DNA of 64,000 nt from Aerococcus suis. GTDB taxonomy: Bacteria > Bacillota > Bacilli > Lactobacillales > Aerococcaceae. The translations under genes were made by a program, and so were the position numbers. The stretch's first letter is position 1, and the number at the start of each line of letters is the position of its first letter. This document shows positions 47,778 through 55,810 of the stretch, piece by piece. The stretch covers positions 279,770 through 343,769 of the forward strand of contig NZ_FWXK01000001.1 in NCBI RefSeq assembly GCF_900176325.1. The letters run 5' to 3'. A model generated the notes under the pieces. That model ran no database searches, was not told where the DNA came from, and worked only from the letters and a program-made list of their open reading frames with translations.

Positions 47778-48800
47778 TTATTTTGCAGCACTTCTAATTT
47801 CTTGTGCGGTTTGAATTGGATAATTACGATATAATTTTGCTCCAATAAATCCAGCCACTGAACTAATTAAAATGACAATTAATGCGGCTATAATAACTTG
47901 CATAAAGTCATTATAAGCAAACATCACAGCAAATCCAGCAATCGGTGTTGCGGTACCTGGTGTATTATTGACTAATCCCATTAAAGCAATTACGACACCA
48001 CTCAATGCTCCACCAGCTGCAACCGTGCTCCAAATCGGCAGTGGATTGGACAGAGTCACATCAATTTGTGTTAATGGTTCAATCGCTACTGAAATCGTAT
48101 CTTGATTTGAGCCAAATCTTCTAAAGTGGAACAAGAATAATAGTGTAAAGGATGCTCCCATAGTTGCTAATGCCCCAATAGCCATTGGTGTTCCTGTTAA
48201 CCCTAGAATAGCTGTTAACGCCATTGAACTTAATGGTGTTGTTGAGACAACTGGAATAATAGCTCCTAAAATAACTCCCATAACAATTGGACTTGTATCG
48301 GCAGCAGAAACTAAGATGTCTCCGATTCGTAATAAGGTTGCTTTAACAATTGGATCAATTCCAATCGCTAATAGGCGAGTAATAAATGGAATAGCAAGTA
48401 CGATGGCAATTAAATTTAGTCCTTCTGGTATTTTCTCATCTAAGAATTTCACCACATAACTCGTTAAATAACCTGCGAAAAATCCTGGTAAAATACCATA
48501 ACCACCAGCAGCTAATCCAATCATCACAGCGTAAACGGGTTTCACATCTAACGCAAAAGCAACTAATGCGCCGGCCGCTACCCCACTTAATGATCCTGAA
48601 ACAGACCCTAATTCACTCAAGAAATCAATTCCAAATAAACTACCTAAAAATGATGAATGAAAGGCTTCTACTAAAAAACTTGCAATGGCAGCACTAGATA
48701 ATGCTGATACTGCTTTGTCGCCGCCTGGTGCTTTAAATTTGAAAAGCGATAATAGCGCCAAGACAACAATTAGGAGTATGACTCCGAATAATACTTGCAT
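47778..48800 (-). CDS. Orphan PTS EIIC_2-type membrane transporter, 340 aa
   Basis: About 9-10 membrane helices with the PTS_EIIC_2 pattern: N-terminal helix then APGGDKAVSALSSAAIASFL, and VVSTTPLSSMALTAILGLTG in the middle. No EIIA or EIIB domain is fused or encoded nearby, so phosphotransfer is not evident and it may be an ordinary transporter or regulator. It lies upstream of ridA-dsdA on the same strand with a gap of about 105 bases. A link with D-serine uptake is a guess from position. AAAGGAGAG precedes the ATG. Confidence 0.72.
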   Translation of the reverse strand: MQVLFGVILLIVVLALLSLFKFKAPGGDKAVSALSSAAIASFLVEAFHSSFLGSLFGIDFLSELGSVSGSLSGVAAGALVAFALDVKPVYAVMIGLAAGGYGILPGFFAGYLTSYVVKFLDEKIPEGLNLIAIVLAIPFITRLLAIGIDPIVKATLLRIGDILVSAADTSPIVMGVILGAIIPVVSTTPLSSMALTAILGLTGTPMAIGALATMGASFTLLFLFHFRRFGSNQDTISVAIEPLTQIDVTLSNPLPIWSTVAAGGALSGVVIALMGLVNNTPGTATPIAGFAVMFAYNDFMQVIIAALIVILISSVAGFIGAKLYRNYPIQTAQEIRSAAK

Positions 48801-49145
48801 ACTTCTCTCTCCTTTTGACCACTTCCGTCATTCGTTATGGTCATAATATAACGCTTACAAATATCACCGTCAACAGTTTTTATAAAATTATTTATTATTG
48901 TGATAAATAATTATTTCTCTAAGAAGATAAAGACCCCTTTTTTACTTTGCCTGTAAGTTTTCTTTTCCTTTCATTTTATGATAAATAAAGGTTATAAAAT
49001 AACTTAAAAAACAAAATTGTACCTGACTATATTTTATAAAAGTTATCAATTCGTTTAATTCTTAATTTTACTTTTTCTAATCATTAAGATAGCTCTTCTC
49101 TAATGATAGAAATTTTTTATCATAATCCTAACCGTCATGACACAC
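48801..49145. other. AT-rich intergenic region upstream of the EIIC gene
   Basis: This 345-base stretch lies between the transporter start and the terminator of the structured RNA. It is very AT-rich and has no frame or hairpin that I can support; it presumably holds the transporter promoter. Confidence 0.5.
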
Positions 49146-49398
49146 AAAAAAGCACTCAAGCTCATCAATACTTGAGTGCTTAACAAGTAGTTTGCTCGAC
49201 GCTTAATAGCCTTTGCGGATAACTACTTAATGATTCTCTGGAATCTTAACTAGGAGGTACCATCTCTCACTTATCATCGTTATTATTTCAAAGATGTATC
49301 GACTAGCTAACATTCTTCTCTTAGCTAAAGCTAAGAGTTTGACCGTTTAGGTTCTATAAAGAGCGATGCTCAATATATTACCCCTGCATCTCTCTTTA
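49146..49398 (-). ncRNA. Unidentified structured RNA, about 250 nt, with own promoter and terminator
   Basis: Between a consensus promoter and a strong terminator the minus strand has no frame but several clear stems. From the 5' end these are AAAGAG/CTCTTT enclosing GATGC/GCATC; CTTAGC/GCTAAG; CATCT/AGATG; GATTC/GAATC; AAGTAGTT/AACTACTT; and the terminator GCACTCAAG/CTTGAGTGC with a T run. I compared it from memory with T-box, SAM, lysine, TPP, FMN, purine, c-di-AMP, M-box, SRP, RNase P, tmRNA and 6S signatures and found no fit. A TGGTACC at 49258-49264 resembles part of a T-box but the rest does not. It may be a stand-alone small RNA or an attenuator. Confidence 0.7.
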
Positions 49399-49405
49399 CA
49401 TTATT

Positions 49406-49434
49406 ATCATATTATGAAACCGCTTTAAAGTCAA
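49406..49434 (-). promoter_or_regulatory. Strong sigma-A promoter of the structured RNA
   Basis: The minus strand has TTGACT (49429-49434), exactly 17 bases, then TATGAT (49406-49411). It starts four bases after the stop codon of the preceding gene, so the RNA is transcribed independently. Confidence 0.8.
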
Positions 49435-49437
49435 GTG

Positions 49438-49788
49438 TTACTTTTCTTCTACTAACCACGTAGGTAGTTCCCGGATGGCATAACGGTTATCATCTACAAA
49501 CAAAGGACGCTTAATTAACATCCCATTGTCAGCGAGTAATTCTGCTTTTTCATCAATTGTTAATTCGCTAAAACGATTTTTTAACTGCAATTCTCGATAA
49601 CGTTCGCCACTGGTATTAAATAGTTTTCGACTATTTTCACCTTCTGATTCAAGAATCCATTTTAAAGTATCTATTGAAGGGGTTTGCTCTTTTAAATTTA
49701 CCCATTGATAATCAATATTTAATTGCGCTAATTTTTCTCGTGCTTTTTTACAAGTTGTACAATTAGGAATTCCATAAACTGTTAACAT
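49438..49788 (-). CDS. ArsC/Spx family thioredoxin-fold protein, 116 aa
   Basis: The CXXC motif is in YGIPNCTTCKKAREKL, and the rest follows the ArsC/Spx pattern (LFNTSGERYREL, LADNGMLIKRPLFVDD). It resembles the YffB-like and MgsR-like side branches more than Spx proper, because the RPI-type end is KRPLFVDDNRYAI. Whether it is a reductase or a polymerase-binding regulator cannot be told. Two adjacent ATGs exist; the one at 49788 has better spacing from GGAGG. It follows the ECF transporter operon on the same strand by 12 bases or less. Confidence 0.8.
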   Translation of the reverse strand: MLTVYGIPNCTTCKKAREKLAQLNIDYQWVNLKEQTPSIDTLKWILESEGENSRKLFNTSGERYRELQLKNRFSELTIDEKAELLADNGMLIKRPLFVDDNRYAIRELPTWLVEEK

Positions 49789-49799
49789 CATTTTCCTCC

Positions 49800-51194
49800 T
49801 TAAATCTGAACGACGTGATCACACCAAGTATTTATAAATTCAACATCATGAGTAACAACTAGTAGACGAAATCCTTTTTTTGCTAGATAATCTAACAGTT
49901 GACCAAATTGTGTCATATGATAGTAGTCTAATCCACTGGTTGGTTCATCAAAAATCAACCATTTTTTCCCAGATAATATCGCTGAAGCAATCATTACCCG
50001 TTGTTTTTGTCCCCCGGATAAACTAGCGGGATGGCGATGTTTTACTGTCGAAAGATTGAGCCAATCTAAAATCTCTTCAGCTTTTTGGGGATACTTTGCT
50101 CCTAAACGGACTTCATTCCAAACGGAATTACTCACTAACTGATAATTGACATCTTGCATCACTAAAAATGCGTTATCCAATCGTTCTCTAGTCGATATCA
50201 CCTGATGATTTATTTCAATTGTACCACCTCGTTCAGGCAAAAGGCCAACTAAGGTTTTCACTAACGTGGTCTTCCCTTGGCCATTAGCTCCTGTTAAAGC
50301 TGTTATCCCATATCGAGGAAATCGTAAATTCAAATAACTCTTTATTTTATGATGGTCTCCATATCCAATACTCAGTCGTTTCGTCACAATATCTTCTTCA
50401 TTATCTACTTGGTTAACCAATAAATGGTCTAAAATATTCTTCTGTTGTAATGTCCGTAAACCAAATGACTGTCTTTTTTCCCTAGAAAGATTCCATAACT
50501 CTTGTGGTGATAATTGATGCGTTAGTTTTCCAGCTTCTAAAGTGAATACACGATCTACCAAAGGCATCACCCACGCTAAACGATGTTCGGCTAAAATAAT
50601 CGTGGCTCCATCTGCTTTCAATTGACGAAGCATTTCATAAATCTGTTGGACGCTTTCTTCATCTAAATTAGCCGTGATCTCATCAAAAACATAAACTGAA
50701 GGCTTCAAAATCGTAGCTGTCGCAATCGCTAACCGTTGCTTTTCCCCGCCAGATAAATCAAAAATTGATCGCTCAAGTAAAGAAGTTAAGTGAAAACGTT
50801 CAGCAACAAAAGCTACCTGTTGTTCGATTTCTTCAACATCAGTTCCTATATTTTCGAGAGGAAAGGCTAATTCAGAGCGAACGGTGGTTGCAAAATGTTG
50901 ACTTTTTGGATTTTGAAAGACAGACCCAACTTCTCCAACATAAGTTTCAATCGGTGTCTCAGTAGTTGCATAACCTAACGTATAGGATTCCCCACTAACG
51001 ACAGCAGGTAAGTAATGAGGAATCAGTCCATTAATCACTTGCGTCAGCGTTGATTTTCCTGATCCACTTATACCTGTTAATAAGACACACTCACCAGCTT
51101 CAATCGTCATATCTAATCCTTCTAGTGCTGGCGTAGCTTGAGTATTTAAATAATTAACGGTCACATTTTTTCCTTCATAAACTGATGACTTCAT
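49800..51194 (-). CDS. ECF transporter duplicated ATP-binding protein, 464 aa
   Basis: Two ABC ATPase domains are fused in one chain. The first has Walker A GISGSGKST, signature LSGGEKQRL and DEITANLD. The second has [18 protein letters not shown] and DEPTSGLD. Such fused pairs serve dedicated energy-coupling-factor transporters, in contrast to the shared EcfA/EcfA' set of the ribosomal protein region. The start overlaps the EcfT stop (TAATG), so the three genes S-T-A are coupled. It powers uptake of an unknown small molecule. Confidence 0.9.
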   Translation of the reverse strand: MKSSVYEGKNVTVNYLNTQATPALEGLDMTIEAGECVLLTGISGSGKSTLTQVINGLIPHYLPAVVSGESYTLGYATTETPIETYVGEVGSVFQNPKSQHFATTVRSELAFPLENIGTDVEEIEQQVAFVAERFHLTSLLERSIFDLSGGEKQRLAIATATILKPSVYVFDEITANLDEESVQQIYEMLRQLKADGATIILAEHRLAWVMPLVDRVFTLEAGKLTHQLSPQELWNLSREKRQSFGLRTLQQKNILDHLLVNQVDNEEDIVTKRLSIGYGDHHKIKSYLNLRFPRYGITALTGANGQGKTTLVKTLVGLLPERGGTIEINHQVISTRERLDNAFLVMQDVNYQLVSNSVWNEVRLGAKYPQKAEEILDWLNLSTVKHRHPASLSGGQKQRVMIASAILSGKKWLIFDEPTSGLDYYHMTQFGQLLDYLAKKGFRLLVVTHDVEFINTWCDHVVQI

Positions 51195-51889
51195 TATATA
51201 CTCACTCCAATAATTGTTCCTACTATTAGTAGACTACATCCTAAGGCTAAAAAATCTTGAGTCGTCATACATACATCTACCAAACTCGTTTGTCGTGTCG
51301 TTAATCCTAATCCTTTTGTTAAGGCAGCAATTGTTAAATCTTGTGCCACTCGAGAACTATTGATTAAGATTGGAACCAATAAACGTTCAAATGCTTGGAT
51401 TGGATGTTTTAATAATGACCATCGATTGGCCAGTATTCCTCGCATTTTGAGAGATTGGCGAATCATTTGATAATCGACTTTAATTGTCGGATAAAATCGA
51501 CCGATAACAGCAATAACTACTGTTAATCCTTTAGGTAAATGCCAGTGTTTACACCAAGCCACCCATTCTTCTGAACGAGTCGTCATTAAAGTATAGACAC
51601 CAATTAAAATACTTGGCATCATACGTCTTGTTCCATCCGCTAAAAAGGAAAGCATGTAAATAAAGAATGGGTGATTGACTCCAGGCATAATCACTAAGTA
51701 GACAAAAAGTTGAAGACCATAAATCATTAGTAAACGCCAAAACCACCGTTTAGCGTCGCTGATATAATATAAGCCTAAGAGATAAACGACTAAGATGACT
51801 TCCATCGCTAACGGTAGGTTAACTATTGATGCAATAAAAACGAAAAGTATTAGAAAGAGTTTGGTCTGTGGTTGCAATGTTATCTTCAT
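51194..51889 (-). CDS. ECF transporter transmembrane (T) component, 231 aa
   Basis: An EcfT/CbiQ family protein with about five membrane helices. The coupling helices contain the conserved short arginine motifs: IRQSLKMRGI in the middle and LTIAALTKGLGL in place of the second Ala-Arg-Gly. It connects the ATPase to the substrate-binding S component. Both ends overlap their neighbours by one base (TAATG). Confidence 0.87.
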   Translation of the reverse strand: MKITLQPQTKLFLILFVFIASIVNLPLAMEVILVVYLLGLYYISDAKRWFWRLLMIYGLQLFVYLVIMPGVNHPFFIYMLSFLADGTRRMMPSILIGVYTLMTTRSEEWVAWCKHWHLPKGLTVVIAVIGRFYPTIKVDYQMIRQSLKMRGILANRWSLLKHPIQAFERLLVPILINSSRVAQDLTIAALTKGLGLTTRQTSLVDVCMTTQDFLALGCSLLIVGTIIGVSI

Positions 51890-52485
51890 TAAACAATTCC
51901 TGCACGTTTAAAATGTTTTTTCAACAAATACTGACCAAATAAGCCACCAATGATAGACGCAATAAATAATAAAATCAGCACAAGCCACCCAGTATTTAAA
52001 GAAATCGCCTCAAAGACTGACGCAATATATTCCACATTTTTTCCATCACTAGCTAAGTCATAAGCATAGCGTTCTGGGGCAAAGAAAAGTGGCCAAATTG
52101 GTCCAGTGGGGCCAAAAGAAAATAAAACATAACTGACTAAAGAAACCCACCGATTACGATAATGAAATGGATGATTGATACCATCAGATAAAAATCCAAA
52201 AATAATTGCCGGAAGAATAGCTAAAGGAAATCGTCCACTGACCAGAAAGAAAATCCCCATTACTAAGGCCATCGTAAAAATCATACCAAATTTAGGAACT
52301 TTAGCATGTGCTAGCATAAATACCGGACCCGATAATAGCGCTGAAACCACAGGAATATAAACATACGAGTATCCTGGAATAATAAATACACAAAGTAAGG
52401 CCGAAATGCCTACCATAATAAAATACAACAAACTATATAATCCTATCGAAATCCAATCACTTGGTGCTAACCGACGTCTTTCCAC
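51889..52485 (-). CDS. ECF transporter S component, Trep_Strep/MptD-like, 198 aa
   Basis: Six predicted membrane helices, with the family pattern YSYVYIPVVSALLSGPVFMLAHAKV and FGFLSDGINHPFHYRNRW. This S-component family occurs with its own T and A partners in streptococci and treponemes; its substrate is not known to me. It is the first gene of the minus-strand operon S-T-AA. No riboswitch is evident in the 130 bases upstream that could reveal a vitamin substrate. Confidence 0.83.
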   Translation of the reverse strand: MERRRLAPSDWISIGLYSLLYFIMVGISALLCVFIIPGYSYVYIPVVSALLSGPVFMLAHAKVPKFGMIFTMALVMGIFFLVSGRFPLAILPAIIFGFLSDGINHPFHYRNRWVSLVSYVLFSFGPTGPIWPLFFAPERYAYDLASDGKNVEYIASVFEAISLNTGWLVLILLFIASIIGGLFGQYLLKKHFKRAGIV

Positions 52486-52564
52486 GATAAAAATCCTCTC
52501 TAATAACTTTTTTCGCTCTCATTATACATGATTTGTTATGTAAGTAAAAATATCTCACTAAAAA

Positions 52565-52598
52565 AGAGCAATAATAAGCGATGACTTATCATTGCTCT
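52565..52598 (-). terminator. Terminator of the formaldehyde-detoxification operon
   Basis: A stem with one mismatch (52565-52578 with 52585-52598) is followed on the minus strand by five or more T residues. Confidence 0.75.
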
Positions 52599-52616
52599 AC
52601 AAGTATTATTCTGCCA

Positions 52617-53447
52617 TTAGCTTAGATGCTGACTTAGGAAATCAATATGTTCTTCAATAAAAGTGGCAATCGTATAGTAAGAATGGTCATATCCTTCAAC
52701 TTTATGATACTCAACTGTCGCATGACTCTTTTCAGCCGCATCTAGAAAAGCTGTTTCTTGTAACTGCTCAGGATAAAACTCATCAGCTGTTCCTTGAGTA
52801 ATTAAAATTGGTGGAACACTATCTTGCTGTACCAATTTTACTGGATCAACCGTCTCCCATACTTTTTGGTCAGTTCCTAAGTAAGCAGATAGAATTTTTT
52901 TACCCCATGGAACATTGGTCAAATCAGTAATGGGGGCAAATGCTGAAATCGCTTGGAAACGATTTGGTTGGCGTAACCCAATCATTAAGGCTCCATAACC
53001 TCCCATAGAATGTCCCATAATGGCTTCTTTACCATTAAATTGAGGCAGTTGACTCTTCACTAGTTCAGATAACTCTTCCGTAATATAATCATACATTTGG
53101 AAATGGTCTTTCCATGGTGCTTGAGTCGCATTTAAATAAAAACTTGCCCCTTGTCCCAAATCAAAAGCTTCATCATCTGCAATCGCATCGCCTCGAGGAG
53201 AAGTATCGGGAATCACAATCGCTACTTTGTGAGCTTGGGCATATTTTTGAAATTGTCCTTTAGTCGCAAAGTTTTGATCGTTACACGTTAAGCCGGATAA
53301 CCACCAAATTAACGGAACCGTTTCATCTTCACCTATATTGGGCATAAATAACGAATAGACCATTTGGCAATTTAAGACTTTCGAATCATGTTGATAACGA
53401 ATTTGACGTCCAGAAAAAACGCGTTTTTCTTCTAAAAATTCAACCAT
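52617..53447 (-). CDS. S-formylglutathione hydrolase
   Basis: A 276-residue serine esterase. IWWLSGLTCNDQNFATKG is the family hallmark, the nucleophile is in MGHSMGGYGALMIGLRQP and the C-terminal histidine is in GYDHSYYTI. It hydrolyses S-formylglutathione to formate and glutathione. It follows the class III alcohol dehydrogenase gene by 9 bases, which completes the two-step pathway. AGGAGG precedes the ATG. Confidence 0.92.
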   Translation of the reverse strand: MVEFLEEKRVFSGRQIRYQHDSKVLNCQMVYSLFMPNIGEDETVPLIWWLSGLTCNDQNFATKGQFQKYAQAHKVAIVIPDTSPRGDAIADDEAFDLGQGASFYLNATQAPWKDHFQMYDYITEELSELVKSQLPQFNGKEAIMGHSMGGYGALMIGLRQPNRFQAISAFAPITDLTNVPWGKKILSAYLGTDQKVWETVDPVKLVQQDSVPPILITQGTADEFYPEQLQETAFLDAAEKSHATVEYHKVEGYDHSYYTIATFIEEHIDFLSQHLS

Positions 53448-53456
53448 CGAATCCTC

Positions 53457-54566
53457 CTATTCAAATACTAAAATATCACGTAACGATTTTCCTGCTTCTT
53501 GTAATTCAATGGCTTCATTAATCTCATCAAATGACATCCGATGAGTAATAAACGGATCTAAGTCAATTAACCCATTCATATAATCTTTAATGACTTTTGG
53601 TAATCCAGAACGTCCTTGAACGCCTCCAAATGAAGATCCTTTCCATTCACGACCAGTAATCATTTGGAATGGACGGGTAGAGACTTTTTCTTGACCAGAA
53701 GCGACACCCATAATGACAGATTGACCCCAACCTTTGTGGGTACATTCTAGTCCCGCATTCATCGTTTCAGTATGGCCAACACAGACGAAACTGTAATCAA
53801 CCCCACCATCTGTTAAATCAACAATATAATCTTGGATAGGTTCATCAATTTTATCGGAATTAATAAAATCAGTCGCTCCAAAGGCTTTAGCTATTTTTGC
53901 TTTATCATCATTAATGTCGACTGCAATAATTCGTTCGGCTTTTAAGGTTTTTAGCATTTGAATCGCTGCTAAACCAAGTGTCCCGATACCAAAGACTGCA
54001 GCAGTTGCCCCTTCTTCAACTTGCGCATCATTTTTTACTGCACCTAATCCAGTCGTCACACCACAACCCAATAAGGCAACTTTATCTTCAGGAGCTCCCT
54101 CAGGAATCTTAGCTACAGAAATATCCGCTAGTACAGTAAATTCAGAAAAAGTAGACGTTCCCATAAAGTGATAAATCGGTTCGCCTTTATAAGAGAAACG
54201 TGTCGTTCCATCTGGCATAACGCCTTCACCTTGGGTATCAGAAATGGCAGAGCAGAAATTCAAACCTTTTTTACAATATTCACATTCGCCACACTCTGGT
54301 TTCCATAATGGAATGACTTTATCGCCAACTTCGACGTTCGTCACTCCTTCGCCGACTTTATATACCGTTCCTGTTGCTTCGTGTCCTAAAATACACGGAA
54401 ATTTTCCTGATGGATCATTACCAGATAGTGTATAGATATCGGTATGACAGACTGACGTATAGTCAATTTTCACCATAACTTCATGTGCTTTAGGATCTTC
54501 AACATCAATCTCAACAATTTCTAATGGTTTTCCGGGTTCAAAAGCCACTGCTGCTTTACTTTTCAT
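53457..54566 (-). CDS. S-(hydroxymethyl)glutathione dehydrogenase (class III alcohol dehydrogenase)
   Basis: A 369-residue zinc alcohol dehydrogenase. The catalytic zinc ligands are in SVCHTDIYTLSG and LGHEATGTV and the structural zinc cysteines in CGECEYCKKGLNFC. The NAD loop is GIGTLGLAAIQ. The C-terminal pattern FGGVQGRSGLPKVI is that of the class III (glutathione-dependent formaldehyde) group. It works with the hydrolase encoded next to it. Glutathione itself must be imported or made by a gene not in this window. Confidence 0.92.
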   Translation of the reverse strand: MKSKAAVAFEPGKPLEIVEIDVEDPKAHEVMVKIDYTSVCHTDIYTLSGNDPSGKFPCILGHEATGTVYKVGEGVTNVEVGDKVIPLWKPECGECEYCKKGLNFCSAISDTQGEGVMPDGTTRFSYKGEPIYHFMGTSTFSEFTVLADISVAKIPEGAPEDKVALLGCGVTTGLGAVKNDAQVEEGATAAVFGIGTLGLAAIQMLKTLKAERIIAVDINDDKAKIAKAFGATDFINSDKIDEPIQDYIVDLTDGGVDYSFVCVGHTETMNAGLECTHKGWGQSVIMGVASGQEKVSTRPFQMITGREWKGSSFGGVQGRSGLPKVIKDYMNGLIDLDPFITHRMSFDEINEAIELQEAGKSLRDILVFE

Positions 54567-54655
54567 TGTTCTCTCTCCTTCATTCGAACTGTCAATTTAT
54601 ATACGTTTATTATCTCAGGGGCCCTATCGTTTAGCAAATGAAATGGTCAATAATA

Positions 54656-54690
54656 AAAAGACCTGGTGATTAAACAATCCCCCAGGTCTT
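54656..54690 (-). terminator. Terminator of the degV gene
   Basis: A 9-bp stem with a 14-nt loop (54659-54667 with 54682-54690) and a T run on the minus strand. Confidence 0.7.
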
Positions 54691-54704
54691 ACTTATTTGG
54701 TTGA

Positions 54705-55577
54705 TTAATCGATTTCAGGAAGGTAAATGTACGCATACATATCTTCACCAAGTTGCGTTCCTAAAACAATCGTAATATTTTCTTCAATCACATCAATAGC
54801 CTCAGGATATTTTTCGCGGAGCATTTGCGCTTTTTCTTTAGCCGTGTCATGAATATTCGCATGAACAACCGCTAAACGATAAGCCATCCCTGCTTCTTTT
54901 TTAATATAACCATCGATAATCTTATCCATAGCTTGGCGAACACGTTTTTTACCACGTGCAATTTTTTCAGCTGCTATTTTTCCATGATAAACACTAAAAA
55001 CGGCTCCTACTTTGAGAACACCAGCTAATTTCCCACTAATATGGCTAATCCGTCCACCTTTAACAAAATTAGTAACATCATGAATGGCACCAAAAACTTT
55101 GGTATGCTCAATTAAAACTTGTAATTTATCAAGGATGGTTTCATTGCTATAACCTGCTTGATACCATTTCAAGGTATGTTCTACCATATTTTTAACGCCG
55201 TAGCTTCCTGTTCCAGTATCTACTATATAAATGTCTAAATCGTCTTCATAATCATCCGCAATCATTTTAGCCGTTTGATAAGTACCCGAAATTTGTGACG
55301 CAATCGGGAAAACCATTACCGAATCATAACCTGCCTGTTTAATCGCATCAAATTGATTGACGAAATCTTGAGGGGACGGTTGACTAGTCGTTGGCAACGT
55401 GTCACTCGTACGCATTTTATCGTAAAAAGCTCCCATCTTACTTTCATCCCAAGTATCTGTAAACATCAAGCCGTCATCTTCAAAATAAACATTTAAATTC
55501 ACTTGATAAATATCTTTGTGATGGTATAGCTCTTTTCCAATATTGGCAGTACTATCAACTAATATAGCCCGTTTCAT
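54705..55577 (-). CDS. DegV family fatty-acid-binding protein, 290 aa
   Basis: DegV (FakB-type) proteins bind a fatty acid for phosphorylation by FakA. ILVDSTANIGKEL, TSQPSPQDFVNQF and FPIASQISGTYQTAKM are the binding-site motifs, and DTGTGSYG and GGRISHISGKLAG follow in the second domain. No kinase gene is adjacent, as is usual for extra FakB paralogues. It is a single gene with a weak GGAGGG ribosome site. Confidence 0.88.
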   Translation of the reverse strand: MKRAILVDSTANIGKELYHHKDIYQVNLNVYFEDDGLMFTDTWDESKMGAFYDKMRTSDTLPTTSQPSPQDFVNQFDAIKQAGYDSVMVFPIASQISGTYQTAKMIADDYEDDLDIYIVDTGTGSYGVKNMVEHTLKWYQAGYSNETILDKLQVLIEHTKVFGAIHDVTNFVKGGRISHISGKLAGVLKVGAVFSVYHGKIAAEKIARGKKRVRQAMDKIIDGYIKKEAGMAYRLAVVHANIHDTAKEKAQMLREKYPEAIDVIEENITIVLGTQLGEDMYAYIYLPEID

Positions 55578-55695
55578 TTAACACCCTCCAAAGTCTACAT
55601 CTCGACGCTTCATTATAATGTCTCTATTTTACCGTAAGTGTTTCCAGTATAAAAGAGACAATCAAAAGAAATGTGTTAACTTAAATTCCAATTAA

Positions 55696-55712
55696 TTCAC
55701 AAAGTTTGTGAA
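55696..55712. promoter_or_regulatory. Candidate operator upstream of the NADH oxidase gene
   Basis: TTCACAAAGTTTGTGAA is a 17-bp palindrome with one unpaired centre, about 100 bases before the ATG. The TTCACAA/TTGTGAA arms recall Rex half-sites, but their order and spacing differ from the usual Rex operator, so the binder is uncertain. Confidence 0.4.
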
Positions 55713-55810
55713 AAAGTAAACGTTCACATTTTATTCAAAATATTTTCTTTGGAATAATTCTAAGATTGCGGTAAAATGTCCATAGAATATATATTTAGGA
55801 GGATTAACAC

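Noticed and set aside
49146-49398. Reading the structured RNA as a T-box leader because of TGGTACC
   Set aside because: The T-box core GGTGG is not matched before it. The element lies about 100 bases from the terminator instead of next to it, there is no stem I pattern, and no amino-acid gene follows directly.
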